Both the position numbers and the translations under genes were made by a program. From positions 273,248 to 337,247 of the forward strand of contig NZ_JADHDV010000001.1 in assembly GCF_016820515.1 (NCBI RefSeq): DNA of 64,000 nucleotides, in the 5' to 3' direction. The notes below the pieces were generated by a model. It had not been told where the DNA came from and ran no database searches. It was given only the letters and a program-made list of their open reading frames with translations. Source of the DNA: Pseudoxanthomonas beigongshangi (GTDB taxonomy: Bacteria; Pseudomonadota; Gammaproteobacteria; Xanthomonadales; Xanthomonadaceae). Shown here piece by piece: positions 46,688-57,178 of the stretch; position 1 is the first letter of the stretch, and each line of letters opens with the position of its first letter.

Positions 46688-47617
46688 ATGACTGCCGACG
46701 CAGCCGCAGAACTGCACACCCTCATCGACCTGATCCGTTACGGCGCCAGCCGTTTCAACGAGGCCGGCCTGACCTTCGGCCACAGCTACGACAACGCCCT
46801 CGATGAGGCGACCCACCTGGTGCTGCACACGCTGCATCTGCCGCCGGATCTGGGCCCGGCCTATGGCCAGGCGCGGGTCACCAGTGCCGAGAAGGCGGAA
46901 ATCCTGGCGCTGTTCAGGCGCCGCGTGGAGGAACGCGTGCCGGTGGCCTACCTGACCGGCGAGGCTTGGTTCGCCGGCCTGAGCTTCAAGAGCGACGCGC
47001 GCGCGCTGGTGCCGCGCTCGCCGATCGCCGAATTGATCGAATCCGGTTTCGAGCCCTGGCTGGGCGGACGCGAGGTCAACCATGCGCTGGACCTGTGCAC
47101 CGGTTCCGGCTGCATCGCCATCGCCATGGGCCACTACAACCCCGACTGGCAGGTCGATGGCGTCGACATCAGCGACGACGCGCTGGCGCTGGCCGCCGAG
47201 AACAAGGCGCGCCTGCATGCGGACAACGTGCAACTGGTGAAGTCGGATCTGTTCGCCGGCCTCGGTGGTCGCCACTACGACCTGATCGTCACCAATCCAC
47301 CCTATGTCACCAACGACGAGACCGACGCGCTGCCGAAGGAATATTCCTTCGAGCCGGAACTCGGCCTGCGCGCCGGCGACGACGGCCTGGATCTGGTGTT
47401 GAAGATCCTGCGCGACGCACCACTGCACCTGAGCCAGGAAGGCCTGCTGATCTGCGAGGTCGGCGAATCAGAGCACGCGCTTGTGAAGCTGCTGCCGGAC
47501 GTCGAATTCGCCTGGATCGAATTCAAGGTCGGGCAGATGGGTATCTTCGCGGTGGAATGCGCGGAACTGATCCGGCACAACAAGCACATCCGTGCGCTGG
47601 CGGACGCGCGAAAATGA
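46688..47617 (+). CDS. prmB: 50S ribosomal protein L3 glutamine methyltransferase
   Basis: Methylates a glutamine of ribosomal protein L3 with S-adenosylmethionine. The 309-residue protein has an N-terminal helical domain with RRRVEERVPVAYLTGEAWF, the SAM-binding LDLCTGSGCIAIAMG and the substrate motif IVTNPPYVTNDE. LVPRSPIAELIE and GMGIF-like end features separate it from PrmC, which usually has a shorter linker and acts on release factors. aroC follows 113 bp later, a neighbour it keeps in many gammaproteobacteria. Confidence 0.95.
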   Translation: MTADAAAELHTLIDLIRYGASRFNEAGLTFGHSYDNALDEATHLVLHTLHLPPDLGPAYGQARVTSAEKAEILALFRRRVEERVPVAYLTGEAWFAGLSFKSDARALVPRSPIAELIESGFEPWLGGREVNHALDLCTGSGCIAIAMGHYNPDWQVDGVDISDDALALAAENKARLHADNVQLVKSDLFAGLGGRHYDLIVTNPPYVTNDETDALPKEYSFEPELGLRAGDDGLDLVLKILRDAPLHLSQEGLLICEVGESEHALVKLLPDVEFAWIEFKVGQMGIFAVECAELIRHNKHIRALADARK

Positions 47618-47695
47618 AAACCCTTTCCGATGGCCGCGCGCCATCCCGAAGGTAACGCCGGGCCTGCTCGGCGAGCACGTCCGGTTTGCCGGAAC

Positions 47696-47713
47696 AGCGG
47701 AGCGAGCTCCGCT
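47696..47713. repeat. Small palindromic element upstream of aroC
   Basis: AGCGGAGC-GA-GCTCCGCT is a perfect eight-base inverted repeat with a two-base loop. Similar hairpins (AGCGGAGC...GCTCCGCTCTAC) are, as far as I recall, dispersed in xanthomonad genomes. It can affect the aroC leader, since it ends 17 bases before the start. Confidence 0.5.
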
Positions 47714-47730
47714 CTACATGAGACATCGCC

Positions 47731-48834
47731 TTGAGTAGCAACAGTTTCGGAAAACTCCTCACCGTCACCACGTTCGGCGAATCGCACGGACCGGCGATCG
47801 GCTGCGTGCTCGACGGCTGTCCGCCGGGGCTGGCGATCGCGCCGGAGGAATTCCGCCATGACCTGGAGCGCCGTGCGACCGGCAAGAGCCGGCACACCTC
47901 GGCGCGGCGCGAGGCCGACGACGTGGAAATCCTCAGCGGCGTCTACGAGGGCCTGACCACCGGCACGCCGATCGCGCTGCTCATCCGCAATACCGATCAG
48001 CGCAGCAAGGACTACGCCAACATCGCCAGCCAGTTCCGTCCCGGCCATGCCGACTATGCCTATTGGCAGAAGTACGGCATCCGGGATCCGCGCGGCGGCG
48101 GGCGTTCCTCGGCGCGCGAAACGACCATGCGCGTCGCTGCCGGTGTCATCGCCAAGAAGTGGCTGGCGCAGCGCCATGGCGTGACGGTGCGCGGCTATCT
48201 GTCGCAACTGGGACCGATCACGCCGGAAGGCTTCGACTGGAGCGTGGTCGAGGACAACCCGTTCTTCTGGCCGCATGCGGCGCAGGTGCCCGAACTGGAA
48301 AGCTACATGGACGCGCTGCGCAAGTCCGGCGATTCGATCGGTGCGCGCGTGAATGTGGTCGCCGACGGCGTGCCGCCGGGCTGGGGCGAACCCATCTACG
48401 GCAAGCTCGACGGGGATCTGGCCGCCGCGCTGATGAGCATCAACGCGGTCAAGGGCGTGGAAATCGGCGACGGCTTCGCGGCGGTCACCCAGAAGGGCAC
48501 CGAGCACCGCGATGAGATGACTCCGCAAGGCTTCCTCTCCAACCACGCCGGCGGCATCCTCGGCGGCATCTCGACCGGCCAGCAGGTCACCGCCTCGATC
48601 GTGCTCAAGCCCACCTCCAGCCTGCGCCTGCCCGGCCGCACGGTGAATGTGGACGGCCAGCCGGTGGACGTGATCACCACCGGTCGCCACGATCCCTGCG
48701 TGGGCATCCGCGCCACGCCGATCGCCGAGGCGATGATGGCGCTGGTGCTGATGGACCACGCCTTGCGCCACCGCGCCCAGTGCGGCGACGTTGGCGACGT
48801 GCCGCCCCGGGTACCGGGACAAGCAGATGGCTGA
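47731..48834 (+). CDS. aroC: Chorismate synthase
   Basis: Final step of the shikimate pathway, making chorismate from EPSP with reduced FMN. The 367-residue protein opens with [20 protein letters not shown] and shows [17 protein letters not shown] and [15 protein letters not shown], with the FMN and phosphate-binding arginines. The start is TTG at 47731; an ATG 13 bases upstream runs into a stop, so TTG is the only choice that keeps the conserved N-terminus. Chorismate feeds the trp genes found near 54-58 kb. It overlaps the next gene by eight bases. Confidence 0.96.
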   Translation: MSSNSFGKLLTVTTFGESHGPAIGCVLDGCPPGLAIAPEEFRHDLERRATGKSRHTSARREADDVEILSGVYEGLTTGTPIALLIRNTDQRSKDYANIASQFRPGHADYAYWQKYGIRDPRGGGRSSARETTMRVAAGVIAKKWLAQRHGVTVRGYLSQLGPITPEGFDWSVVEDNPFFWPHAAQVPELESYMDALRKSGDSIGARVNVVADGVPPGWGEPIYGKLDGDLAAALMSINAVKGVEIGDGFAAVTQKGTEHRDEMTPQGFLSNHAGGILGGISTGQQVTASIVLKPTSSLRLPGRTVNVDGQPVDVITTGRHDPCVGIRATPIAEAMMALVLMDHALRHRAQCGDVGDVPPRVPGQADG

Positions 48835-49861
48835 ATCCCGCCGCCGCGTCTGGGTCTCGCAGCCGCTGTTCGATGACGTCATCGGACGGCTGGGCGAGTA
48901 CTTCGACGTGCACGGGACCACCGAGGTTCAGGCGTACACGGCCGCGCAGATCGCCGCGCACCTGCGCGAGGCGGACGGCGCCGTGGTCACGCTCAACGAA
49001 CGCATCGGCGCGGCCGAGATCGCGGAGGCGCCGCGGCTGAAGGCCGTCGCCAACGTTGGCGTCGGCTACAACAATCTCGACATTCCCGCGCTGGAAGCGG
49101 CCGGCATCGTGGCGACCAACACACCGGACGTATTGACCGAGACCACCGCCGATTTCGGTTTCGCCCTGCTGATGGCCACCGCCCGCCGCATCACCGAGGC
49201 CGAGCGCTGGCTGCGCGAGGGCCAATGGCGGCAATGGTCGTTCAGCAGCATGCTCGGCGTGGATCTGCACGGCAGTACGCTGGGCATCCTCGGCATGGGC
49301 CGGATCGGGCAGGGCATCGCCCGCCGCGCGGCGGGTTTCGGCATGCGCGTGCACTACCACAACCGCCATCGCGTCGATGCCGCGATCGAGCGCGAGTGCC
49401 GCGCCGAGTACGTCGATTTCGACACACTGCTGACCGGCTCCGATCATCTCGTGCTGGTGCTGCCGTATTCGCCGGCCGTCCACCATCTGATCGACGCGGC
49501 CGCGCTGGCGAAGATGAAGCCGACCGCGACGCTGGTGAACATCGCCCGTGGTGGCCTGGTCGACGAGTTGGCGCTGGCGCAGGCGTTGTCGCAGGGCCGC
49601 CTGGCCGCGGCCGGGCTGGATGTCTACGAGGGCGAGCCGGAGGTTCGCCCGGAACTGCTCGCGCTGCGCAACGTGGTGCTGACGCCCCACATCGCCAGCG
49701 CGAGCCTGGCGACGCGGCGTGCGATGGTCGGCCTGGCGGTGGACAATCTCATCGCCGCGCTGGGCGAAGGCCCGGACGCCGGTCGTCCCGCCACCCCGGT
49801 CAATCCGGGCGTGCTGGCAATCGCCGGCGGCAACCGCAAAACCACCGCGATTAAACGATAG
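48827..49861 (+). CDS. D-2-hydroxyacid dehydrogenase (GhrB/glyoxylate reductase type)
   Basis: A 344-residue NAD(P)H-dependent 2-ketoacid reductase. It carries the Rossmann motif [24 protein letters not shown], the catalytic arginine in [13 protein letters not shown], a glutamate in [11 protein letters not shown] and the catalytic histidine in LTPHIASAS. The closest pattern is glyoxylate/hydroxypyruvate reductase B; the true substrate is not certain. The ATG at 48827 overlaps the aroC stop by eight bases. It is followed by asd after 100 bp. The order aroC-dehydrogenase-asd is known from xanthomonads. Confidence 0.88.
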   Translation: MAESRRRVWVSQPLFDDVIGRLGEYFDVHGTTEVQAYTAAQIAAHLREADGAVVTLNERIGAAEIAEAPRLKAVANVGVGYNNLDIPALEAAGIVATNTPDVLTETTADFGFALLMATARRITEAERWLREGQWRQWSFSSMLGVDLHGSTLGILGMGRIGQGIARRAAGFGMRVHYHNRHRVDAAIERECRAEYVDFDTLLTGSDHLVLVLPYSPAVHHLIDAAALAKMKPTATLVNIARGGLVDELALAQALSQGRLAAAGLDVYEGEPEVRPELLALRNVVLTPHIASASLATRRAMVGLAVDNLIAALGEGPDAGRPATPVNPGVLAIAGGNRKTTAIKR

Positions 49862-49961
49862 GGAGCCTCTGGCCTTCCCGGAGGTTCCCCGAACACAGCC
49901 CCCCATTGCTGTCCGCTGTCTTCCGCATCCCTATCTTCATCACTTTCGCGAATCCCATTCC

Positions 49962-50987
49962 ATGAGCAATCAGAACCGCAGTTTCAACGTCGCCGTCGTG
50001 GGCGCCACCGGTGCCGTCGGCGAAACCATGCTGTCCATCCTCGCCGAGCGCGATTTCCCCGTCGGCAAGCTGGTGGCGCTGGCCTCCGAGCGTTCGGCCG
50101 GCGGCGAGGTCGAGTTCAACGGCCAGAAGATCACCATCCAGGATCTGGCCACGTTCGATCCGGCCGGCATCGACATCGCCCTGTTCTCCGCCGGTGGCGG
50201 CGTGTCCAAGGAATACGCGCCGAAGTTCGCCGCCGCGGGCGCGGTGGTGATCGACAACTCCTCGGCCTTCCGCTACGACGACGACGTGCCGCTGGTGGTC
50301 AGCGAGGTCAACCCGGAACAGGTGCAGAACCGTCCGCGCGGCATCATCGCCAATCCCAACTGCTCGACCATGCAGATGCTGGTCGCGCTGGCGCCGATCC
50401 ACCGCAAGGCCGGCATCGAGCGCATCAACGTGGCGACCTATCAATCGGTGTCCGGCGGTGGCCGTTCGGCGCTGGAGGAACTGGGCCGCCAGACCGGCGC
50501 GCTGCTGAACTTCCAGGATCCGGATCCGCAGCGCTTCCCGGTCCAGATCGCCTTCAACCTGATTCCGCACATCGACGAATTCCTCGACAACGGCTTCACC
50601 AAGGAGGAAATGAAGCTCGTCTGGGAGACCCGCAAGATCCTCGGCGACGACAGCATCCAGGTGAATCCGACCGCGGTGCGGGTGCCGGTGTTCTACGGCC
50701 ACTCCGAGGCGGTCAACGTCGAGACCAGGGTCAAGCTGAGCGCCGCGGAAGCCCGTGCGCTGCTGGAGAACGCCCCGGGCGTGGAAGTGGTGGACGACCG
50801 CTCGCCCGGCGGCTATCCGACCCCGGTCACGCACGCCTCCGGCACCGATCCGGTCTATGTCGGCCGCATCCGCGAGGACCTGTCGCATCCGCGCGGCCTG
50901 AACCTGTGGATCGTCGCGGACAACATCCGCAAGGGCGCGGCCCTGAACGCCGTGCAGCTGGCGGAACTGGTGGCGAAAAACGGTTGA
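49962..50987 (+). CDS. asd: Aspartate-semialdehyde dehydrogenase
   Basis: Reduces aspartyl phosphate to aspartate semialdehyde for lysine, methionine and threonine. The 341-residue protein has the NADP motif VVGATGAVGETML, SAGGGVSKEYAPKF, the active-site cysteine in IIANPNCSTMQM, and the substrate-binding YQSVSGGGRSALEEL and VRVPVFYGHSEAV. It is the Gram-positive/Pseudomonas-like type, without the insertion seen in enterobacterial Asd. Its product is the substrate of DapA, whose gene starts the window. fimV lies 41 bp downstream. Confidence 0.96.
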   Translation: MSNQNRSFNVAVVGATGAVGETMLSILAERDFPVGKLVALASERSAGGEVEFNGQKITIQDLATFDPAGIDIALFSAGGGVSKEYAPKFAAAGAVVIDNSSAFRYDDDVPLVVSEVNPEQVQNRPRGIIANPNCSTMQMLVALAPIHRKAGIERINVATYQSVSGGGRSALEELGRQTGALLNFQDPDPQRFPVQIAFNLIPHIDEFLDNGFTKEEMKLVWETRKILGDDSIQVNPTAVRVPVFYGHSEAVNVETRVKLSAAEARALLENAPGVEVVDDRSPGGYPTPVTHASGTDPVYVGRIREDLSHPRGLNLWIVADNIRKGAALNAVQLAELVAKNG

Positions 50988-50992
50988 ACCGT

Positions 50993-50998
50993 TATAGT
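50993..50998 (+). promoter_or_regulatory. Likely -10 element of fimV
   Basis: TATAGT between asd and fimV, 30 bp before the fimV ATG. No clear -35. Confidence 0.4.
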
Positions 50999-51028
50999 CG
51001 GCGCCATCGTGGCAAAGGGGACGGCTTG

Positions 51029-52744
51029 ATGCCGAGGGCGGGATACCGATGGCGTGGCCTGGCCGCGCTGGCGCTGCTGTTGATCAGCAGCTCGGCACTG
51101 GCGCTGGGGCTGGGCGAGATCCGGGTGAAATCAGCGCCCGGACAGCCGTTGCTGGCCGAGATCCCGATCATTTCCACCGAACCCGGCGAGCTGGAGCAAT
51201 TGCGCGCCCAGCTCGCTTCCCCGACCACCTTCGAGCGGGTCGGCCTGCCCAGGCCGACCGGCCTGGTCGGCAATCTCGATTTCGCGGTGGCGCTGGACGA
51301 GGCCGGTCGCCCGGTGATCCGGGTCACCACGCAGGAGCCGGTCACCGTGCCGGTGCTCAACTTCCTGGTCGAAGTGGACTGGGGCCAGGGCCGGCTGGTG
51401 CGCGAGTACTCGGCGATGGTCGACTCGCCGGGCGCGGTCGCGGCCGCCGCCCAGCCGGTCATCGATGCCCCGCAGGCCGCGCCGGAGGATGCCATCGTGC
51501 GTCCGGCCGAACCGCCGGTCGCGGCGGTCGAGCCCGCACCGCCCGCCGACGCGCCGCCGGCGCCGGCACCGACTACCGCGGCTCCCGCCGGGGCAACCAC
51601 GGCGGTGCCGCCGGCACCGGCACCGGCCGCACAGGCGGGCGATCAACTGACCGTCGCACGCGGCCAGACCCTGTCGGCGATCGCGCGCGACATCGGCGGC
51701 GGAAGCAGCCTGGACCAGACCATGATCGCCCTGCTGCGGGCGAATCCCGAGGCGTTCATCGGCGGCAACATCAACCGTCTGAAACAGGGCGCGGTGTTGC
51801 GCATTCCGGCCTCGGAGGAAGTCGCCAGGCTGGGGCAGATCGAGGCCGCGGCGCTGGTGCGCAACCAGATCGACGAATGGCGGCAGGCGCGCCGGCCGAT
51901 TCCGCAACCGGCGGCGATCGCGGCGAACACGGCATCACCGGCGGCCGAAGCGCCGTCGCGCACGGCGGAAGCCCGCCTGGAAATCGCGCCGCCGCTGGCG
52001 GGCGCGGCGGCACGGGCGGGAACACAATCCGGCGTTGAAGCCGGTGGCGAGGGCGACATGCTGGCGAACGAACAACTGCAACAGAGCAAGGAAGATCTGG
52101 CCGCCCGCGAATCCGAAGTGCAGGAACTGCGCGCGCAGGTCGCCGAGCTGGAAAAGCTCAAGCAGCAGCAGGACAAGCTGATCGCGATGAAGGACAGCGA
52201 TCTGGCCGCCGCCCAGCAACGGCTGGCGCAGTCCAACGACCCGTCGCAGGGCGCATCGCAGGGAACACCTCTGTGGGCGTGGATTGGCTGGGCGCTGCTG
52301 GTCGTCGGCGCGTTGGCCTGGTTGATCAGCAGCCGTCGCCAGCGCACCTCGCCGCCGAAGCCCGCCTCGCGCAAACCGTTGTTCGAAGCACCGGTGGCGA
52401 CGGCAGCGCCGGCGGTCCCGGAGCAGGCGGAAGAAGCACCGGCACCCGAGGCGCCGCGCGAACCCGCACCGGCCGTGGCACCGGCGATCCCGGTCACGCC
52501 GGCCGCGCCGGTCAAACCGAATTCGCCGACCTGGCACTCCGGCGGCGAACCGGCGGCGGATCCGGTCGCCCGCGTGGCGCCGTTGAATCCGGCTCCGGCC
52601 GGCCGCGAACGACTGGAACTGGCAGTCGCGTACCTGGATCTGGGCGACACCGTCACCGCGCGCGATCTGCTGAACGAAGTGGCCGCAGGCAACGACGAAA
52701 CGGCGCGTCAGGAAGCCCTGCAACTGCTGCGCGATCTGGGTTGA
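51029..52744 (+). CDS. fimV: FimV-like peptidoglycan-binding membrane protein
   Basis: Polar scaffold protein needed for type IV pilus secretin assembly and cAMP signalling in Pseudomonas. The 571-residue protein has a signal peptide (1-26, LISSSALA) and the FimV N-terminal domain ([20 protein letters not shown]). A Pro/Ala-rich stretch leads to a LysM domain (about 203-262), then a coiled coil (about 343-400) and one membrane helix (about 415-433, [18 protein letters not shown]). The C-terminal FimV motif follows ([20 protein letters not shown]). It is shorter than P. aeruginosa FimV (919), mainly in the cytoplasmic part. Start chosen by AAGGGG upstream. No pil genes are near. Confidence 0.92.
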   Translation: MPRAGYRWRGLAALALLLISSSALALGLGEIRVKSAPGQPLLAEIPIISTEPGELEQLRAQLASPTTFERVGLPRPTGLVGNLDFAVALDEAGRPVIRVTTQEPVTVPVLNFLVEVDWGQGRLVREYSAMVDSPGAVAAAAQPVIDAPQAAPEDAIVRPAEPPVAAVEPAPPADAPPAPAPTTAAPAGATTAVPPAPAPAAQAGDQLTVARGQTLSAIARDIGGGSSLDQTMIALLRANPEAFIGGNINRLKQGAVLRIPASEEVARLGQIEAAALVRNQIDEWRQARRPIPQPAAIAANTASPAAEAPSRTAEARLEIAPPLAGAAARAGTQSGVEAGGEGDMLANEQLQQSKEDLAARESEVQELRAQVAELEKLKQQQDKLIAMKDSDLAAAQQRLAQSNDPSQGASQGTPLWAWIGWALLVVGALAWLISSRRQRTSPPKPASRKPLFEAPVATAAPAVPEQAEEAPAPEAPREPAPAVAPAIPVTPAAPVKPNSPTWHSGGEPAADPVARVAPLNPAPAGRERLELAVAYLDLGDTVTARDLLNEVAAGNDETARQEALQLLRDLG

Positions 52745-52769
52745 TGCGGGCACGGGCAAGGAGTCGCTG

Positions 52770-53558
52770 ATGCGGTACGCGCTGGGCGTCGAATACGACG
52801 GCAGCGGTTTCCAGGGCTGGCAGCGCCTGAGCAAGTCCGGTACGCCGGACGAGACCAGCGTGCAGTCGGTGCTGGAAAACGCACTCTCGCGGGTGGCCAA
52901 CGCGCAGGTCGACACGATCTGCGCGGGGCGTACCGACGCGGGCGTGCATGCGCAGTGCCAGGTCGTCCACTTCGACAGCGATGCGCCGCGCGATCCCCGC
53001 AGCTGGGTGCTGGGTGCCACCGCCAATCTTCCGCCCGCGGTGTGCGTGCGCTGGTGCCAGCCGATGCCGGACGACTTCAATGCGCGCTTTTCCGCGCGGG
53101 CGCGCCGCTACCGTTATCGCCTGGTCAACCGCATGGTCCGCCCCGCGCTGGAACGGCACATGCTGAGCTGGGAGCGGATGCCGCTGGATGCGGACGCGAT
53201 GCACCGCGCCGCGCAGGCGCTGCTCGGCGAGAACGATTTCAACGCGTTCCGGACCGTGCATTGCCAGTCGCCGCACGCATTCCGCGACCTGCAGGCGATT
53301 TCGGTGCGGCGCGAAGGCGAACAGGTCCGGGTCGACGTGCAGGCCAACGCGTTCCTGCACCACATGGTGCGCAACATCGTCGGTTCGCTGCTGGTGGTCG
53401 GGCGCGGCGAGAAACCGGAAAGCTGGATCGCGGAGCTGCTCGCCGGTCGCGACCGCACCGTGGCCGGGCCGACCGCGCCGCCCGACGGTCTGGTGTTCGT
53501 CAGTCCGCTGTATCCGTCGCATTGGCGATTGCCGCCCGAAGTGACCCTGCCGGATTGA
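52770..53558 (+). CDS. truA: tRNA pseudouridine(38-40) synthase
   Basis: Converts uridines 38-40 in tRNA anticodon arms to pseudouridine. The 262-residue protein has the [13 protein letters not shown] opening, the catalytic aspartate in [28 protein letters not shown] and the [18 protein letters not shown] segment. The length matches the family. It lies 25 bp after fimV in the conserved asd-fimV-truA-trpF order. Its stop is followed by 73 bp and then the 686-bp heptamer array. Confidence 0.97.
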   Translation: MRYALGVEYDGSGFQGWQRLSKSGTPDETSVQSVLENALSRVANAQVDTICAGRTDAGVHAQCQVVHFDSDAPRDPRSWVLGATANLPPAVCVRWCQPMPDDFNARFSARARRYRYRLVNRMVRPALERHMLSWERMPLDADAMHRAAQALLGENDFNAFRTVHCQSPHAFRDLQAISVRREGEQVRVDVQANAFLHHMVRNIVGSLLVVGRGEKPESWIAELLAGRDRTVAGPTAPPDGLVFVSPLYPSHWRLPPEVTLPD

Positions 53559-53620
53559 CCCGCGGCCCACGCACCTGGCCGTCACGCGCCGGCGCTTGCG
53601 TGGAGGGTAGGGTGGCGCGG

Positions 53621-54349
53621 ATGCTCTTCCCGATTCCCGATTCCCGATTCCCGATTCCCGATTCCCGATTCCCGATTCCCGATTCCCGATTCCCGATTCC
53701 CGATTCCCGATTCCCGATTCCCGATTCCCGATTCCCGATTCCCGATTCCCGATTCCCGATTCCCGATTCCCGATTCCCGATTCCCGATTCCCGATTCCCG
53801 ATTCCCGATTCCCGATTCCCGATTCCCGATTCCCGATTCCCGATTCCCGATTCCCGATTCCCGATTCCCGATTCCCGATTCCCGATTCCCGATTCCCGAT
53901 TCCCGATTCCCGATTCCCGATTCCCGATTCCCGATTCCCGATTCCCGATTCCCGATTCCCGATTCCCGATTCCCGATTCCCGATTCCCGATTCCCGATTC
54001 CCGATTCCCGATTCCCGATTCCCGATTCCCGATTCCCGATTCCCGATTCCCGATTCCCGATTCCCGATTCCCGATTCCCGATTCCCGATTCCCGATTCCC
54101 GATTCCCGATTCCCGATTCCCGATTCCCGATTCCCGATTCCCGATTCCCGATTCCCGATTCCCGATTCCCGATTCCCGATTCCCGATTCCCGATTCCCGA
54201 TTCCCGATTCCCGATTCCCGATTCCCGATTCCCGATTCCCGATTCCCGATTCCCGATTCCCGATTCCCGATTCCCGATTCCCGATTCCCGATTCCCGATT
54301 CCCGATTCCCGATTCCCCATGCCCACCCGCATCAAATTCTGTGGACTGA
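53621..54349 (+). other. Open frame through the heptamer array (not called as a gene)
   Basis: An ATG at 53621, five bases after a weak GGGTGG, reads through the whole array as a repeat of FPIPDSR and stops 31 bases inside trpF in another frame. It would be 242 codons. I do not think it is a conserved gene, but it could affect trpF translation by coupling. Confidence 0.35.
53632..54317. repeat. Tandem array of 98 copies of GATTCCC
   Basis: From 53632 to 54317 the 7-mer GATTCCC repeats without any interruption that I can find (686 bp = 98 x 7); a partial TTCCC precedes it. The complementary strand is (GGGAATC)98: 98 GGG runs with four-base loops, an ideal substrate for many adjacent G-quadruplexes. 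It fills the space between truA and trpF and ends one base before the trpF ATG, so trpF has no ribosome binding site. Since 7 is not a multiple of 3, each copy gained or lost shifts the frame of anything read through it. Confidence 0.97.
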
Positions 54350-54960
54350 CCCGAGCCGAGGACGTGCGCGCCGCGGTGGAACTGGGCGTGGACTACGTCG
54401 GCCTGGTGTTCGCGCCGCGCAGCCCGCGCCGATTGCTGATCGGGCAGGGGCGCATGCTGCGCGAACTGGTGCCCGAGGAAATCGCGGTGGTGGCGTTGAT
54501 GATGGACAACAGCGCCGATGACGTGGAAGGCGTGATTGAGCACGTGCGTCCGGATCTGCTGCAGTTCCATGGTGGCGAAGAGGATGCGTTCTGCGCCGGC
54601 TTCGCCGTGCCGTTCCTGAAAGCCATCGCGATGGGCGGCGCCAGCGAGAGCGCCTTCACCGCGATCGCGCGTTATCCCTCCGCGCATGGCTTCCTGTTCG
54701 ACGGCCACGCCGCGGGCGAGCAGGGCGGCAGCGGCAAGCGTTTCGACTGGAAGCAAATGCCGCAGGCGACCGAACGGCCGTATCTGCTGGCCGGCGGCCT
54801 GTCCGTGGACAACGTGGCCGTCGCGGTCCGCACCGCGCACCCTTGGGGGGTGGATGTATCCAGCGGCATCGAATCCGCGCCCGGGGTGAAGGATGCGGAG
54901 AAGATGCGCCAGTTCGTCGATGCGGTCCGCTACGCCGATCAGCGCGCGCAGCCGATCTAG
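54319..54960 (+). CDS. trpF: Phosphoribosylanthranilate isomerase
   Basis: Third step of tryptophan synthesis, an Amadori rearrangement. The 213-residue barrel starts [21 protein letters not shown], with the catalytic cysteine in KFCGLT, and has [31 protein letters not shown] and the catalytic aspartate in [10 protein letters not shown]. The start follows the heptamer array after one C, so there is no Shine-Dalgarno sequence; the N-terminus is nevertheless the correct family start. Its stop overlaps the stop of the convergent LysR gene in CTAG. Confidence 0.96.
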   Translation: MPTRIKFCGLTRAEDVRAAVELGVDYVGLVFAPRSPRRLLIGQGRMLRELVPEEIAVVALMMDNSADDVEGVIEHVRPDLLQFHGGEEDAFCAGFAVPFLKAIAMGGASESAFTAIARYPSAHGFLFDGHAAGEQGGSGKRFDWKQMPQATERPYLLAGGLSVDNVAVAVRTAHPWGVDVSSGIESAPGVKDAEKMRQFVDAVRYADQRAQPI

Positions 54961-55850
54961 TTCGGGACCGGAGCCATTGCGTCGGCGCCGAGTTCCCGTT
55001 CGAGCCAGTCGCCCAGCCGCTCCACCCGCGGATCCAACGGGCCACGCCGGGTGGCGAGAATCCAGGCACCGCCGGTCGCGCTGAATCCCCAGGGAGCGAG
55101 CAGGCGGCCGGCCGCCAGATCCGCGGCCACCAGCGGCTCGGGGGCGATCGCCACGCCCATCCCGGCAAGCGCGGCTTCCAGCAGGTAGTAGAGGTGCTCG
55201 AATCCGCTGCCGTAACGCAGGCGGTCGGGATCGATGCCGTGCTGGGCGGCCCAGACCGGCCAGGCCTGCGGGCGCGATGTGGTGTGCAGCAGCGGCTCTT
55301 CCAGCAGGCGGCGGGGATCGTGACTGGCGGGATGACGCGGGCTCACCACCGGGCCGATCCGCTCCGGCGCCAGCTCGCGGACCTGCCAGCCGGACGGCCA
55401 TGGCGGCTCGGCCAGCAGCAGGGCGGCGTCCAGTCCGGTCAGTTCCGTGTCGAAGCCGTCTTCCTGCGCGGCCAGGTGCAGGGTCAGGCCGGGCAGGTCC
55501 CGGCCGAGCCGTTCCATGCGCGGAATCATCCAGCGCGCTAGCAGGCTGCCAGGACAGCCCAGCACGAGCGCCGACGGCGTATCGCGGCGCAGCCGGGCGG
55601 TGGCGTCCTGCAACCGGGCGAAGGCGGCCGCGGCGGCTTCCTGCAACTGCCGGCCCGCCGGGGTGAGCCGCAGCCCACGTCCTTCGCGGGAGAACAGCAC
55701 CAGTCCCAGCTCCGCTTCCAGCAACCGGATCTGGCGGCTGACAGCGCCATGGGTGACATGCAGTTCCCGCGCGGCCTGGCTGACGCCGCCCAGCCGGGCC
55801 GCGGCCTCGAAGGCGCGCAGGGCGTTGAGCGAAGGCAGGCGGGCGGTCAT
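54957..55850 (-). CDS. LysR-type regulator, TrpI-like
   Basis: A 297-residue transcription factor with an N-terminal winged helix-turn-helix ([38 protein letters not shown], about residues 7-60) and a periplasmic-binding-type effector domain (90-295). It resembles the GcvA/TrpI subgroup ([14 protein letters not shown]). It is divergent from trpB with 101 bp between the starts, as trpI is from trpBA in Pseudomonas, where TrpI activates trpBA with indoleglycerol phosphate. The assignment rests on this position. A GTGAG-N5-CTCAC palindrome lies five bases upstream of its start. It ends in the same CTAG as trpF. Confidence 0.87.
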   Translation of the reverse strand: MTARLPSLNALRAFEAAARLGGVSQAARELHVTHGAVSRQIRLLEAELGLVLFSREGRGLRLTPAGRQLQEAAAAAFARLQDATARLRRDTPSALVLGCPGSLLARWMIPRMERLGRDLPGLTLHLAAQEDGFDTELTGLDAALLLAEPPWPSGWQVRELAPERIGPVVSPRHPASHDPRRLLEEPLLHTTSRPQAWPVWAAQHGIDPDRLRYGSGFEHLYYLLEAALAGMGVAIAPEPLVAADLAAGRLLAPWGFSATGGAWILATRRGPLDPRVERLGDWLERELGADAMAPVPN

Positions 55851-55855
55851 GACAT

Positions 55856-55870
55856 GTGAGTTTATCTCAC
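55856..55870. promoter_or_regulatory. Probable LysR-type operator between trpI-like gene and trpB
   Basis: GTGAG-TTTAT-CTCAC is a perfect inverted repeat containing T-N11-A (T55857, A55869), the pattern bound by LysR-type regulators. It is five bases upstream of the regulator start and about 45 bp upstream of a trpB -10 candidate. A direct repeat AATCAT (55872-55877, 55883-55888, period 11) is next to it. Confidence 0.6.
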
Positions 55871-55914
55871 GAATCATGCAGAAATCATCGATTCTTGCTG
55901 GGGGATGTGTGCGT

Positions 55915-55920
55915 TATGCT
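55915..55920 (+). promoter_or_regulatory. Candidate -10 element of trpB
   Basis: TATGCT, 31 bp before the trpB ATG. The -35 region is weak, as expected of an activator-dependent promoter. Confidence 0.4.
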
Positions 55921-55951
55921 CGGCATCCGCCCATTCGCGCCGCCGCTGTCC

Positions 55952-57169
<1,218 letters not shown>

Positions 57170-57178
57170 GGCAGTGCA

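Noticed and set aside
53632..54317. The array considered as a CRISPR or an origin iteron cluster.
   Set aside because: There are no spacers between copies, the unit is only seven bases, and no cas, rep or DnaA-box features are near.
52653..55401. Minus-strand frames with long runs of GNRESGI through the heptamer array.
   Set aside because: A 7-base repeat without a stop codon is open in every frame, so these peptides are an arithmetical result of the repeat and not evidence of a gene.
55916..55951. ATG 55916 as start of trpB.
   Set aside because: It adds 12 residues not typical of TrpB and overlaps the TATGCT box; ATG 55952 fits the family better.
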